Shown here one piece after another: positions 17,966-26,353 of a stretch of 64,000 bases of DNA; within the stretch, counting starts at the first letter, position 1, and every line of letters starts with the position of its first letter. Source of the DNA: Lautropia sp. (GTDB lineage: Bacteria > Pseudomonadota > Gammaproteobacteria > Burkholderiales > Burkholderiaceae_E); NCBI GenBank assembly GCA_030532895.1, contig JAUNKF010000006.1, positions 87,268 through 151,267 of the forward strand. The letters are read 5' to 3'. A program made the position numbers and the translations under genes. The notes beneath the pieces are model-generated. The model had not been told where the DNA came from, did no database searches, and was given only the letters and a program-made list of their open reading frames with translations.

Positions 17966-18733
17966 ATGACCTCATGTGACCCCGACACCGGCACCTGCCA
18001 GGTGGCAGGCAGCGGCCCTTCCAGGGCCCCCATCCACCACCCCCCCAGACGGCAACTCACGCTGCATTACATCGGCGACCCGATGTGCTCGTGGTGCTGG
18101 GGGATTGCACCGGCCGTTGACGAGGCGGCAAGCTGGTGCCTGACCCACGGCATCGGCTTCGAGATCACCGTGGGGGGTCTGCGGATGGGCGGCGGCCAGC
18201 CTTGGAATGACGCCTTCAAGATTTTTCTGCGGCGCGAATGGATGCGGATTGCTTCCGTGACGGGTCAGCCCTTCGGCTACACGCTGCTCGATGCTGCCGA
18301 CTTTCATTACGACACGGAGCCGGCCTGCCGCGCCATCGTGTGCGTGCAGCAGATGGTGGCCACGCACACCGGCTCGGGCCATCTGCAACCTCTCGCCACC
18401 GACACGCTGTTGCCGCTGCACTTCATGGCCGTCGTGCAGCGAAAATTCTATTTCGAGGGACGAGACCCGAAGCAACTGGATTTTTATGCCGACATCTGCC
18501 CATCACTGGGCCTGGACTTTACCCGCTTCTCGGCGCTTTTCACCTCCAACGAGGCAAAGCAGGCAACCTGGCAAGCGGTTGAACGCTGCCGCCGTTGGGG
18601 CGTGGAAGCCTTCCCGACGCTACTGATCGAACGGGACGGCCACCTGCAAACGCTGTCGCAGGGCTATACGACGGCAGAACGGATCATCGAGGCGCTGAGC
18701 GCGTTCGATCACCGCGACGAATCACCTGGATGA
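17966..18733 (+). CDS. DsbA-family (FrnE-like) thioredoxin-fold protein
   Basis: A 255-residue cytoplasmic protein of the DsbA/FrnE group. The CxxC active site is CSWC in IGDPMCSWCWGIAP, near residue 40, followed by GLRMGGGQPWN. A typical cis-proline segment VEAFPTLLI occurs near residue 215. There is no signal peptide, so disulfide chemistry or a glutathione-dependent reaction in the cytoplasm is more likely than periplasmic oxidation. The start at 17966 was chosen for the AGGAAG ribosome site 7 bases upstream. The first 30 residues contain two extra cysteines (TSCDPDTGTC). Confidence 0.85.
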   Translation: MTSCDPDTGTCQVAGSGPSRAPIHHPPRRQLTLHYIGDPMCSWCWGIAPAVDEAASWCLTHGIGFEITVGGLRMGGGQPWNDAFKIFLRREWMRIASVTGQPFGYTLLDAADFHYDTEPACRAIVCVQQMVATHTGSGHLQPLATDTLLPLHFMAVVQRKFYFEGRDPKQLDFYADICPSLGLDFTRFSALFTSNEAKQATWQAVERCRRWGVEAFPTLLIERDGHLQTLSQGYTTAERIIEALSAFDHRDESPG

Positions 18734-18981
18734 GAAAACCGCTCATCGCTGGTGTTTTCAGCGCTGGCGTTTTTCAGGTCATGTGCTTGGCCATAACCCG
18801 CTTCCAGCACTGCAATCGACTCAAGCAATCGGCGGGCATTGGCCGGATTGCCCAGCAGATAAGCCGTTTCCTGAAATCCCTCATCATCTTCTTCGGACAC
18901 GGACGGTGCTGAAAGGCCGCTGTCCACCAAAACTGGATGATGGCTTGCCGATGCGGGCAAGAAGACATCCCGCTTATTCAT
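18709..18981 (-). pseudogene. truncated YefM-like antitoxin remnant
   Basis: The 90-residue frame carries FQETAYLLGNPANARRLLES (from about residue 37), which closely follows the C-terminal half of the YefM antitoxin (LEETAYLLRSPANARRL in E. coli). Upstream, a weakly similar strand region (HHPVLVDSG) remains, but about 25 residues of the N-terminal Phd/YefM DNA-binding domain are missing. No YoeB/Txe toxin follows. Its ATG overlaps the stop of the degraded gene at 18978-19325, and its 3' end overlaps the DsbA-family gene on the other strand by 25 bases. It is probably a decayed antitoxin, though an expressed fragment is possible. Confidence 0.6.
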
Positions 18982-19325
18982 TGACCTGCTCCCATCAGCG
19001 CCCTGGCCCCCGCCGTGGCGATGCTCTCATCCTCTTCCACCGAGCCGCCACTGACACCAATGCCGCCTACGATCACCTCGTTCTGATCCTTCAGCAGCAA
19101 GCCACCACCAAAAATCACCAGCCCGTCATTCGTGACCTCGATGCCATAGAGCGGCTGCCCCGGTTGTGAAAGTCTGCCCAACTCGCGGGTGGACATGTTG
19201 CCCAGACGGCCATGGCCGACCGAACGGATGACTTCATGCGGGGCCGGTTTGTTGAATGCGCCTTGAGCCTGTCAGACTGATTCATGGCCTCCTCCCTCGC
19301 CCGTGGCGATGTTTTTGGTGAGCAT
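18978..19325 (-). pseudogene. degraded GlcG/HbpS-family heme-binding gene
   Basis: The intact part, from 19271, reads QAQGAFNKPAPHEVIRS, then GQPLYGIEVTNDGLVIFGGG and VGGIGVSGGSVEEDESIA, the C-terminal two thirds of the GlcG/HbpS family (PF03928). The N-terminal part is shortened: in the same frame ATG 19325 gives MLTKNIATGEGGGHESV and then a TGA at 19272-19274. A normal member has about 135 residues, so about 30-50 are missing around the stop. A shorter 72-residue product from ATG 19196 could still be made but would lack the first strand and helix of the fold. Confidence 0.6.
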
Positions 19326-19413
19326 GGCCTTCAGTTTAAGCCAGCTTCACCTCAAGGCCATACCAAGCCCCTACGAGCATGGACGCACGGAACGTCTCCG
19401 CGAAAACCCCAAA

Positions 19414-20148
19414 TCAGCCCCCCTGCTTGGGTGCCGAGGTCATCTGCTTGAGCAACACCGACATGGCCTCCTTCTTCTGGCCCGAGGCCACGGCGGCGCA
19501 GAAAAGCGGCGATTCTCCCATGCCCGTCTTGCCCTGGCAGAAGCGTTCGCCCGCCCGCCGGCCCAAGCTGCTGAACGTGATGTCAGCGATATCGAGCATC
19601 AGCCGCTGATCGACCTTGGGCCAATTGACCTGCTGATAATCCTGCTTCAAGACGGTAAAGGCGAACATCTGCATCTTGCCCTCTCCCACCTTCACCCCGC
19701 CCTGACCATTGTCCAGCAACTGCGGTATGAAGGTCGTGAACTCAAGCTGCTCAACCGGCACCTGGTGCTGGTGCAGCACCTGAACCTCCCGAAGCAAGGA
19801 CTCCGCCACATGGCCCACATAAATCGCCGGCGCAGGCAACGAAGTGGCCTCATGAATCAGATGAAGCACAAAACCGCCGCCCGCCCGCTGCGAAACCCCC
19901 AGCACACGCAGGGTCGGATCACGAGCCTGAGCGAGCAAGGCCCGCACCCCGGCCTCGTCGATTACCGCTACCTGCTTGGCCGCTGCTGCCGCCCCGTTGA
20001 CAGCCGATGACTCCGATAGCTGCACAGGCTGCGTAGCCTGTTCCTGTGCTGCCTGTATCGATAAAGACAACAGCCCGCCAGCCCCCAAACACAGACACAA
20101 AGCGGCTGCGCGGCACTTGTCGATGATCAGCATGACTCCCCCTGTCAT
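19414..20148 (-). CDS. secreted protein with Cys-x12-Cys domain, unknown function
   Basis: A 244-residue protein with a signal peptide (hydrophobic CRAAALCLCLGAGGLLSL, then QAAQE). Not recognised as a named family. Its C-terminal 150 residues resemble the membrane protein encoded at 21570-22961: VNWPKVDQRLMLDIADITFS here versus INWKNITHWDILDISEVSL there. Next come LGRRAGERFC, twelve residues, then FCAAVASGQKKEAMSVL, versus VGRSAAKRFC, twelve residues, FCSAVLSGRKKEAKSAL. The two cysteines (204 and 217) probably form a disulfide in the periplasm. It is a single gene with GC content nearer the rest of the genome than its relative has. Confidence 0.75.
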   Translation of the reverse strand: MTGGVMLIIDKCRAAALCLCLGAGGLLSLSIQAAQEQATQPVQLSESSAVNGAAAAAKQVAVIDEAGVRALLAQARDPTLRVLGVSQRAGGGFVLHLIHEATSLPAPAIYVGHVAESLLREVQVLHQHQVPVEQLEFTTFIPQLLDNGQGGVKVGEGKMQMFAFTVLKQDYQQVNWPKVDQRLMLDIADITFSSLGRRAGERFCQGKTGMGESPLFCAAVASGQKKEAMSVLLKQMTSAPKQGG

Positions 20149-20374
20149 GATGCCCTGGATGATGGGTTCACCCTAGCACCTGCGCCCTGCCCTTTGCTGC
20201 CAACGGTGCCGGGCGGGGTGCCTGGGCCGACAGGTGGGGTGGTGGGTTCTTGTGGCAGGGTTCAGTCCGTCCATTGATGCCCCCACTCAGGTATACCCTC
20301 AGAGAAAGAGTCGGGCCAATGACACCGCGGCCAGAACAAGACTATATTCACTACATCTTATCGAGGAAGATCCC

Positions 20375-20695
20375 ATGCATGACTCATCTCGGTATCAAGC
20401 CAAACCCATCAGTATCAGCTATTTGAAGGCCAACGCCGCCAAAGTATTGGCACAGCTTGCCGAATCAAAGGAGCCGCTGGTGATCACGCAAAACGGTAAA
20501 GCTAAGGCCGTTTTGCAGGATATAAGCTCTTACGAGCGGACTCAAGAAACCCTGGCCCTATTGAAATTGCTGGCCTTGGGGCAAAAGGACGTGGAAGCAG
20601 GCCATGTGACAACGGCCAACACAGTCATCGAACGCTTGCGCACCGGCGCCAATATCATCGACCTGTTCGGAACGCTCGAATGGGACGGCGATTGA
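20375..20695 (+). CDS. Phd/YefM-type antitoxin without a toxin partner
   Basis: A 106-residue protein whose N-terminal half has the Phd/YefM DNA-binding fold: ISISYLKANAAKVLAQLAES, then LVITQNGKAKAVLQDISSYE. The C-terminal half (about 60-106) would normally wrap a RelE/ParE toxin. GAGGAAGA lies 4 bases before ATG 20375. No toxin gene follows: the next gene is on the other strand. It may be a solitary antitoxin guarding against incoming toxins, or a relic. AT-rich sequence upstream (20320-20360) probably holds its promoter. Confidence 0.78.
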   Translation: MHDSSRYQAKPISISYLKANAAKVLAQLAESKEPLVITQNGKAKAVLQDISSYERTQETLALLKLLALGQKDVEAGHVTTANTVIERLRTGANIIDLFGTLEWDGD

Positions 20696-20747
20696 AACGC
20701 CTTCAATCAAAGCCTAACGGCGCCGCTGACACCCTATCCCGAACGCG

Positions 20748-20879
20748 CTAGAACACGGCGATATCTTCCTCGGTCAACTCAAGCTTGCGACCGATATCAG
20801 CCAAAGCATCACCCATACGCACGCGCGCTTCGGGCTTGATCTCATCCGCCAGTGAATGGCGAGCAAACTCATTCATCAT
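20748..20879 (-). CDS. 43-residue ORF resembling the tail of a plasmid-stability antitoxin
   Basis: The frame MMNEFARHSLADEIKPEARV continues to RMGDALADIGRKLELTEEDI and stops at TAG 20748. The segment ALADIGRKLELTEEDIAVF resembles the C-terminal part of small FitA/StbC-like antitoxins, but the usual RDxTPAEPxxF ending is missing. Its ATG overlaps the stop of the upstream gene (ATGATGAATGA), indicating translational coupling. It may be a shortened antitoxin; no PIN toxin follows. Confidence 0.5.
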   Translation of the reverse strand: MMNEFARHSLADEIKPEARVRMGDALADIGRKLELTEEDIAVF

Positions 20880-21138
20880 CACCCAACAACCATCCTAGTC
20901 CAAAAACGGGAGCCAAAGTCCCCAATCCAAAACCCTTGCTGGAGGTAGATGAATAATACCGGCTCTGCTTTTCTTCCTGCTCCTCACGCCAAGCTTGAAA
21001 ACGGGCCATTTCCTCCTCCGGATCCAGAACCAATGAAGGCTCCGGACAAGCCTCGATGTCCTTGCTTGTACGACTGGCCAGCATGGTCAGAAATCTGATC
21101 AGCTCCCGAATGGGCCTCTCCATGACGGCCGAGAACAA
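20869..21138 (-). CDS. small hypothetical protein
   Basis: An 89-residue protein of unknown function. It has a helical N-terminus (MERPIRELIRFLTMLASR), an acidic and Glu-rich middle (DPEEEMARFQAWREEQEEKQ), and a short glycine/leucine stretch GFGLGTLAPVFGLGWLLG at the end that might touch a membrane. The frame starts at TTG 21138 with GGAGG eleven bases upstream; ATG 21123 is the alternative. It follows the PH-domain gene by 33 bases and overlaps the 43-residue frame, so these genes form one leftward operon. Not recognised as a family. Confidence 0.55.
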   Translation of the reverse strand: MFSAVMERPIRELIRFLTMLASRTSKDIEACPEPSLVLDPEEEMARFQAWREEQEEKQSRYYSSTSSKGFGLGTLAPVFGLGWLLGDDE

Positions 21139-21171
21139 TAACTACCCGGCCTCCAAGCCTTCAGGAAAGAC

Positions 21172-21549
21172 CTACTTGGCCCCAAGCACACAGTTGGCGA
21201 TCAGCATGTCCAGCTTGCGCACATCAATCCCCTTCATCAGCTTGACCTTGATGTGCCCTGCGCGCGTCCATAGCTCCAGCTCGGCGCTGAAATCCAGAAA
21301 CCCCGCCGCGTTCTCGCTCGACCACATATTGATGCTGCTGTAAGGGAGAGAGTAAATCTCGACCTTCTTGCCCCGAATCCCCTGGGCATCCCGAACGATC
21401 AGACGCTTGGAAGTGAAGACAGCGCTGTCCCGAAAGGTCTTGTACGCCGCCACCGCAGATTCGCCTGCCACCATCAGTTCCTGCACGTCACCCGGAATCG
21501 GACACTCCTCGACCAGTGTCCACTCCAGGATGGATGAAGTTTCTGCCAT
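21172..21549 (-). CDS. bacterial PH-domain protein (bPH_1-like)
   Basis: A 125-residue protein that fits the bacterial pleckstrin-homology family PF08000: ESAVAAYKTFRDSAVFTSKR, then VEIYSLPYSSINMWSSENAA and a C-terminal helix. Proteins of this family are small and soluble and form rings; their functions are mostly unknown, some linked to envelope stress. GAGGA lies 5 bases before ATG 21549. It sits 20 bases after the AT-rich membrane-protein gene and 33 bases before the 89-residue gene, in the same direction, so it is likely part of one operon. Confidence 0.8.
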   Translation of the reverse strand: MAETSSILEWTLVEECPIPGDVQELMVAGESAVAAYKTFRDSAVFTSKRLIVRDAQGIRGKKVEIYSLPYSSINMWSSENAAGFLDFSAELELWTRAGHIKVKLMKGIDVRKLDMLIANCVLGAK

Positions 21550-21569
21550 CTAATCCTCTCTTAGCTGCC

Positions 21570-22961
21570 TCAAGCTGGTTCTGCAAAAACCCAGACGCCC
21601 GTCATTTTACTCATGGAAATCCCGTACCTAACACCACCCTGGACAAAGCTATCCCTTTCAAGACCACCAGAAGAAGAAAATCTCTCTCCAACTTTCGCAT
21701 ACATTTTAAACAGCCTTTTTCCAACCGTCTTCTCCCCGTCTCGACCTGCCGGTGCACTAGCCAGCATAATAGCGGCAAATGCATTATCAAAGTTCTCAAC
21801 GGAATCATAACCAGGAACGGTCGTAACAAGTATTTTTGACAGCTTATTGCTCTTTGAGTCCATTGTCACCAAGGCAGACAAATTATCGTTCAGCTCAAAT
21901 GTCGCGCCTTTTAATGACTCACCAAAAGACTCACGTTTAACCTGCAACGAAAGTCTATATGGAGAATCAATGACTTTCAAATCGTTATTGACCCTCTTAA
22001 CAAAAGTCGAAAAATCCAAATTGATCAACGAACGAGAATCAACACTACGAGACTCCGTCACCGCTTGAGACTCAGAACCCGACATCGAAGCAAGCGCGGA
22101 TTTTGCCTCCTTTTTACGACCAGACAAGACAGCCGAACAAAAAACAGCCGCACCTTTTTTATTGCTAGAATCCTCGCAAAAACGCTTTGCAGCACTACGA
22201 CCCACTGGACGAAGCGAAACCTCAGAAATATCAAGAATATCCCAGTGAGTTATATTTTTCCAATTGATTCTAGAATAATCAACTTCTGGAATATCGATTG
22301 TCAAAACCTTCTTTTGACTCTCATTTCCATACGAGTCAACATAATTTCCAAAAGCCACAAAACTTGCATATTCAACATCAATAGCATGCTTCTGAATAGC
22401 CTGCCCAAGATCTACAATGCGATGAGACAAGCCCGAAACATAAGATGCTTCGTTCCAAACAGCAGACGGCTTATAGGACAGTACAATCCTAAACTTACCG
22501 GTTTTCTTATTCTTATTGACTGAATCAACAGTCATTTCTGACCGAGCTTCCTTTCTAAGAATTTTTGTCACTCTATCCTCATCAGCGAGCCTGAGTTTAC
22601 TCTCTTCAAGAGCTTTGAGTTCCTCATCTGAAAGCCCGGATGACTCACTATCACGCCCCTCTTCACCAACCTCATCCACCAAGGCTGCCTTCACCATTTT
22701 TTCCTTCTTTTCCGGCACAACAGATTCGGAACGATTTACCTCAGCTACGTCCTCAGGCAGAGATCCAGATTTAACCTTTTCAGCGGAAGAAACGGAGAAG
22801 ATAGCCGATCCAATGAACAAGATAAAATAGCTCCCATAGACCTTAATAACCCGTCCTCTAGAAGCGTTACCTGATCTAATTACCATCCGCGGAAAGAGAA
22901 TACCCAAAGCCAGCAAAGAAAGACTACCAAATGCCAGGAAAGCGAAGATCGTCGTCAACAT
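21570..22961 (-). CDS. AT-rich membrane protein with Cys-x12-Cys domain, unknown function
   Basis: A 463-residue protein with two N-terminal membrane helices (about 2-23 and 42-57). A charged, Glu/Lys-rich linker follows (about 60-130), then a domain of about 150 residues shared with the secreted protein at 19414-20148, including the Cys-x12-Cys pair. A C-terminal region of about 150 residues has strand-rich text such as YRLSLQVKRESFGESLKGAT. The gene is much AT-richer than its surroundings: 22261-22320 contains 19 G/C in 60. ATG 22961 was chosen for the GAGG seven bases upstream. Codon use suggests horizontal acquisition. Not recognised as a named family. Confidence 0.75.
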   Translation of the reverse strand: MLTTIFAFLAFGSLSLLALGILFPRMVIRSGNASRGRVIKVYGSYFILFIGSAIFSVSSAEKVKSGSLPEDVAEVNRSESVVPEKKEKMVKAALVDEVGEEGRDSESSGLSDEELKALEESKLRLADEDRVTKILRKEARSEMTVDSVNKNKKTGKFRIVLSYKPSAVWNEASYVSGLSHRIVDLGQAIQKHAIDVEYASFVAFGNYVDSYGNESQKKVLTIDIPEVDYSRINWKNITHWDILDISEVSLRPVGRSAAKRFCEDSSNKKGAAVFCSAVLSGRKKEAKSALASMSGSESQAVTESRSVDSRSLINLDFSTFVKRVNNDLKVIDSPYRLSLQVKRESFGESLKGATFELNDNLSALVTMDSKSNKLSKILVTTVPGYDSVENFDNAFAAIMLASAPAGRDGEKTVGKRLFKMYAKVGERFSSSGGLERDSFVQGGVRYGISMSKMTGVWVFAEPA

Positions 22962-23099
22962 CAGCACGCCTCTGTAAAGTTATGCACACCAAGTAGCACC
23001 CTAGCACTCTGAAGTTCCTGATGTATCTGACAGAGAATTCATCGATCTATCTCAGCCGATCAACGGTAGAGTAGTTCTTCGCCCATCACATCTGGCCAT

Positions 23100-23144
23100 A
23101 AAAAACCCCCGACCCGACAGCACCAAGCCATCGGCAATCGGGGG
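23100..23144 (-). terminator. rho-independent terminator of clpB
   Basis: CCCCCGA (23106-23112) pairs with TCGGGGG (23138-23144), and on the minus strand the stem is followed by six T (23105-23100). It lies 140 bases past the clpB stop. The rest of the gap 22962-23284 holds the upstream region of the AT-rich membrane-protein gene and no other recognised feature. Confidence 0.8.
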
Positions 23145-23284
23145 TCAGTCACCTGAAACGGCCGCTTGGAGCGGGTGGCAACGCAGTGCTACACGCCCGG
23201 AGAGGGTTTCACGGGGCTGAACAAGTGCCTCACACGCTCAGGAAAAGGCAGAAACCCTGCCCTGCCTTCACCCGCCCATCAAGA

Positions 23285-25918
23285 TCAATGCACCGTCCGC
23301 TCGAAGGTGAACTCGCCGTTCTGGAAATCGACCGGGATCGTTTCCTTGGGGGCGTATTTGCCTTCCAGCACCCGACGGGCGATCGGGTTTTCGAGGTTTT
23401 GCTGGATGGCCCGCTTCAGTGGCCGTGCGCCATAGAGCGGGTCGAAACCAACCTTGGCCAGCTCGTCCATCGCGGCATCGCTGATCGACAGGTCGAGGTC
23501 GCGCTCGGCCAGACGCTTCTTCAGCAGCTCCAGCTGGATCGCGGCGATCTTGGCGATGTGCTTGCTGTCCAGCCCGTGGAAGACCACGATCTCGTCGATC
23601 CGGTTGATGAACTCGGGCCGGAAATGCTGGCGCAGCTCGCCCATCACGGCTTCCTTGATCACATCCGGGTCGTTCAGCGTCTTGTCGGCCGACAGGCGCT
23701 GGATTTCACCCGAGCCGATGTTGCTCGTCATGACGACGACCGTGTTGCGGAAGTCCACCGTGCGGCCTTGGCCATCGGTCAGGCGTCCGTCGTCCAGCAC
23801 CTGCAAGAGGATGTTGAACACGTCCGGATGGGCCTTCTCGATCTCGTCGAGCAGGATCACGCTGTACGGGTTGCGACGCACGGCCTCGGTCAGGTAACCG
23901 CCCTCCTCGTAGCCCACGTATCCCGGCGGCGCACCGATCAGGCGGGCCACCGAGTGCTTCTCCATGAATTCGCTCATGTCGATGCGGATCAGGTGGTCTT
24001 CGGAGTCGAAGAGGAAGCGGGCCAGTGCCTTGCACAGCTCGGTCTTGCCCACGCCGGTTGGCCCCAGGAACAGGAAGGAACCATAGGGACGATTGGGGTC
24101 GGCCAGACCGGCGCGTGAGCGGCGGATGGCGTCGGAGACGAGCGTGACGGCTTCATCCTGCCCCACCACGCGCTTGTGCAGCTCCTCTTCCATCTTCAGG
24201 AGCTTCTCGCGCTCGCCCTGCATCATCCGCGACACCGGGATGCCGGTGGCACGGGACACGACCTCGGCGATTTCCTCGGCGCCCACGACGGTGCGCAGCA
24301 GCTTCGGCTTGGCATGGGCCGCTGCTTCATCCGCCTGCTGACTGCTTTCGGCATCGTTGACCTCGGCCAGGCGCTTCTCCAGCTCGGGCAGCTTGCCATA
24401 CTGCAGCTCGGCCAGTTTCTCGTACTGGCCCTGACGCTGCAGCTCGGCCATCTGCGCACGCAGCTGGTCGATCTCGGCCTTGATCTGGGCACTGCCCTGC
24501 ACGGCGGCCTTTTCGGCTTTGAGGATTTCTTCGTAGTCGGCGTATTCCTTGCCGATGCGCTCGATTTCCTCCTCGATCAGCGCAAAGCGCTTCTTCGAGG
24601 CATCATCGGTTTCCTTGCGCACGGCTTCGCGCTCGATCTTCAGCTGGATCAGCCGGCGATCGAGCCTGTCCATCACCTCGGGCTTCGAGTCGATTTCCAT
24701 CTTGATGCGCGAGGCCGCCTCGTCGATCAGGTCGATGGCCTTGTCCGGCAGGAAGCGGTCGGTGATGTAACGATTGGAGAGTTCGGCCGCCGCCACGATG
24801 GCCGGATCGGTGATCTCCACGCCGTGGTGAATCTCATAGCGCTCCTGCAAGCCACGCAGGATGGCAATGGTCGATTCCACGCTCGGCTCGCCCACCAGCA
24901 CCTTCTGGAAGCGCCGCTCCAGGGCCGCATCCTTCTCGATGTACTTGCGGTATTCATCCAGCGTGGTGGCGCCCACGCAGTGCAGCTCGCCGCGCGCGAG
25001 TGCCGGCTTCAGCATGTTGCCGGCGTCCATGGCGCCATCCGATTTGCCGGCCCCCACCATCGTGTGGATCTCGTCGATGAAGACGATGGTTCGGCCCTCG
25101 TCGGCAGCAATGTCCTTCAGTACCGCTTTCAGCCGCTCCTCGAACTCGCCACGGTATTTGGCACCGGCCAGAAGCGCCGCCATGTCGAGCGACAGCACAC
25201 GCTTGTTCTTCAGCGTGTCGGGCACCTCGCCATTGACGATGCGCTGAGCCAGCCCCTCGACGATGGCGGTCTTGCCCACGCCGGGTTCACCGATCAGCAC
25301 CGGGTTGTTTTTCGTGCGACGTTGCAGGATCTGGATCGTGCGGCGGATTTCATCATCCCGGCCGATGACCGGATCGAGCTTGCCCTGACGGGCACGCTCG
25401 GTCAGATCCAGCGTGTATTTTTTGAGCGCTTCGCGCTGGCCTTCGGCATCTTGCGATTCCACCGTCTGGCCGCCCCGCACGGCCTCCACCGCCGTCTCCA
25501 GGCTCTTGCGGGTGAGGCCCGCCTCACGCAGCAAGCGGCCGGCCTCGCCCCCTTGGCGGCCATCGCCTTCGGTGAGCGCGAGCAGAAACATCTCCAGTGC
25601 CACGAACTGGTCGCCACGCTTCTCGGCCTCTTTCTCGGCGTTGTTGAGGAGCTTCAGCAACTCACGGCTCACGCCGGGCTGGCTGGACTGGCCGCTGACC
25701 TCGGGCAACGCCCGCAGCGCCGTCTCCACGCCGCTCTTCAATGCCGAAATGCGCACACCGGCGCGTTCGAGCAGCGCCCGGCCTGAACCGTCCGGCTGGT
25801 TGATGATGGCAGCCAGCAAGTGGATGGGTTCAATGTAGGGGTTGTCGGCAGACACGGCCATGCTTTGCGCATCGGCCAGTGCCTGTTGGAATTGTGTGGT
25901 GAGCTTGTCGATTCGCAT
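23285..25918 (-). CDS. clpB: ATP-dependent disaggregase ClpB
   Basis: An 877-residue Hsp100 chaperone that rescues aggregated proteins with DnaK/DnaJ. The order is: N-terminal double Clp repeat ([19 protein letters not shown] onward, about 1-150), first AAA+ domain with Walker [10 protein letters not shown] (near residue 206), coiled-coil middle domain (about 405-530), and second AAA+ domain with Walker [10 protein letters not shown] (near residue 615) and [20 protein letters not shown]. Length and order are normal for ClpB rather than ClpA or ClpC. A sigma-32-like promoter lies upstream at 26193-26218, as expected for a heat-shock gene. Confidence 0.97.
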   Translation of the reverse strand: MRIDKLTTQFQQALADAQSMAVSADNPYIEPIHLLAAIINQPDGSGRALLERAGVRISALKSGVETALRALPEVSGQSSQPGVSRELLKLLNNAEKEAEKRGDQFVALEMFLLALTEGDGRQGGEAGRLLREAGLTRKSLETAVEAVRGGQTVESQDAEGQREALKKYTLDLTERARQGKLDPVIGRDDEIRRTIQILQRRTKNNPVLIGEPGVGKTAIVEGLAQRIVNGEVPDTLKNKRVLSLDMAALLAGAKYRGEFEERLKAVLKDIAADEGRTIVFIDEIHTMVGAGKSDGAMDAGNMLKPALARGELHCVGATTLDEYRKYIEKDAALERRFQKVLVGEPSVESTIAILRGLQERYEIHHGVEITDPAIVAAAELSNRYITDRFLPDKAIDLIDEAASRIKMEIDSKPEVMDRLDRRLIQLKIEREAVRKETDDASKKRFALIEEEIERIGKEYADYEEILKAEKAAVQGSAQIKAEIDQLRAQMAELQRQGQYEKLAELQYGKLPELEKRLAEVNDAESSQQADEAAAHAKPKLLRTVVGAEEIAEVVSRATGIPVSRMMQGEREKLLKMEEELHKRVVGQDEAVTLVSDAIRRSRAGLADPNRPYGSFLFLGPTGVGKTELCKALARFLFDSEDHLIRIDMSEFMEKHSVARLIGAPPGYVGYEEGGYLTEAVRRNPYSVILLDEIEKAHPDVFNILLQVLDDGRLTDGQGRTVDFRNTVVVMTSNIGSGEIQRLSADKTLNDPDVIKEAVMGELRQHFRPEFINRIDEIVVFHGLDSKHIAKIAAIQLELLKKRLAERDLDLSISDAAMDELAKVGFDPLYGARPLKRAIQQNLENPIARRVLEGKYAPKETIPVDFQNGEFTFERTVH

Positions 25919-26192
25919 CTGTGTTGTCGTCCTTGTCGATCAGGCAGAATCCAGGGGGCGGGTGTCCGGGTCGGTCAGTATCAGGCATCAGGGCTGGTTC
26001 TGGGCCCCTGTCGTGAAGCCATCAGATCGGCCAACCTGTCAGGCACGCGTGCGGCCACTTACCGTGGCTTGAAGACGGTTGGCCGTCATCCAGTGGCTTC
26101 ATGCACCTTGCTACATGCCAGACCAGACCAGACCGGGCCTGCCTTCCGCTTGCCAGCGGGCATCCATCCCTGGATTCGGGAATGATCAACAG

Positions 26193-26218
26193 GTGGGGGC
26201 GTGGTGTCGGAATTCAAG
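26193..26218 (-). promoter_or_regulatory. sigma-32-like heat-shock promoter for clpB
   Basis: On the minus strand CTTGAA (26218-26213), 13 bases, then CCCCCAC (26199-26193) fits the heat-shock consensus CTTGAA-N13-15-CCCCAT. It would leave a leader of about 265 bases before clpB. The rest of the gap 25919-26353 shows nothing else recognisable. Confidence 0.5.
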
Positions 26219-26353
26219 ACTCTTTTTCAAAGACAATATCTGTGAAAAGCCCTTGCTTGCTGACAGCCGGGCCAGAAGCCTGAGCACCAGGCATCGCCCA
26301 ACGCCTGGCAACGAGGCACTTCGTATCAACTCTCTGATCGTGGTCGACTGATC

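Noticed and set aside
16441..17979. Plus-strand open frame across efeO and efeU
   Set aside because: Antisense shadow of two well-recognised iron-uptake genes.
24176..25786. Long plus-strand open frame across clpB
   Set aside because: Shadow of clpB in GC-rich DNA; no ribosome site or motif.
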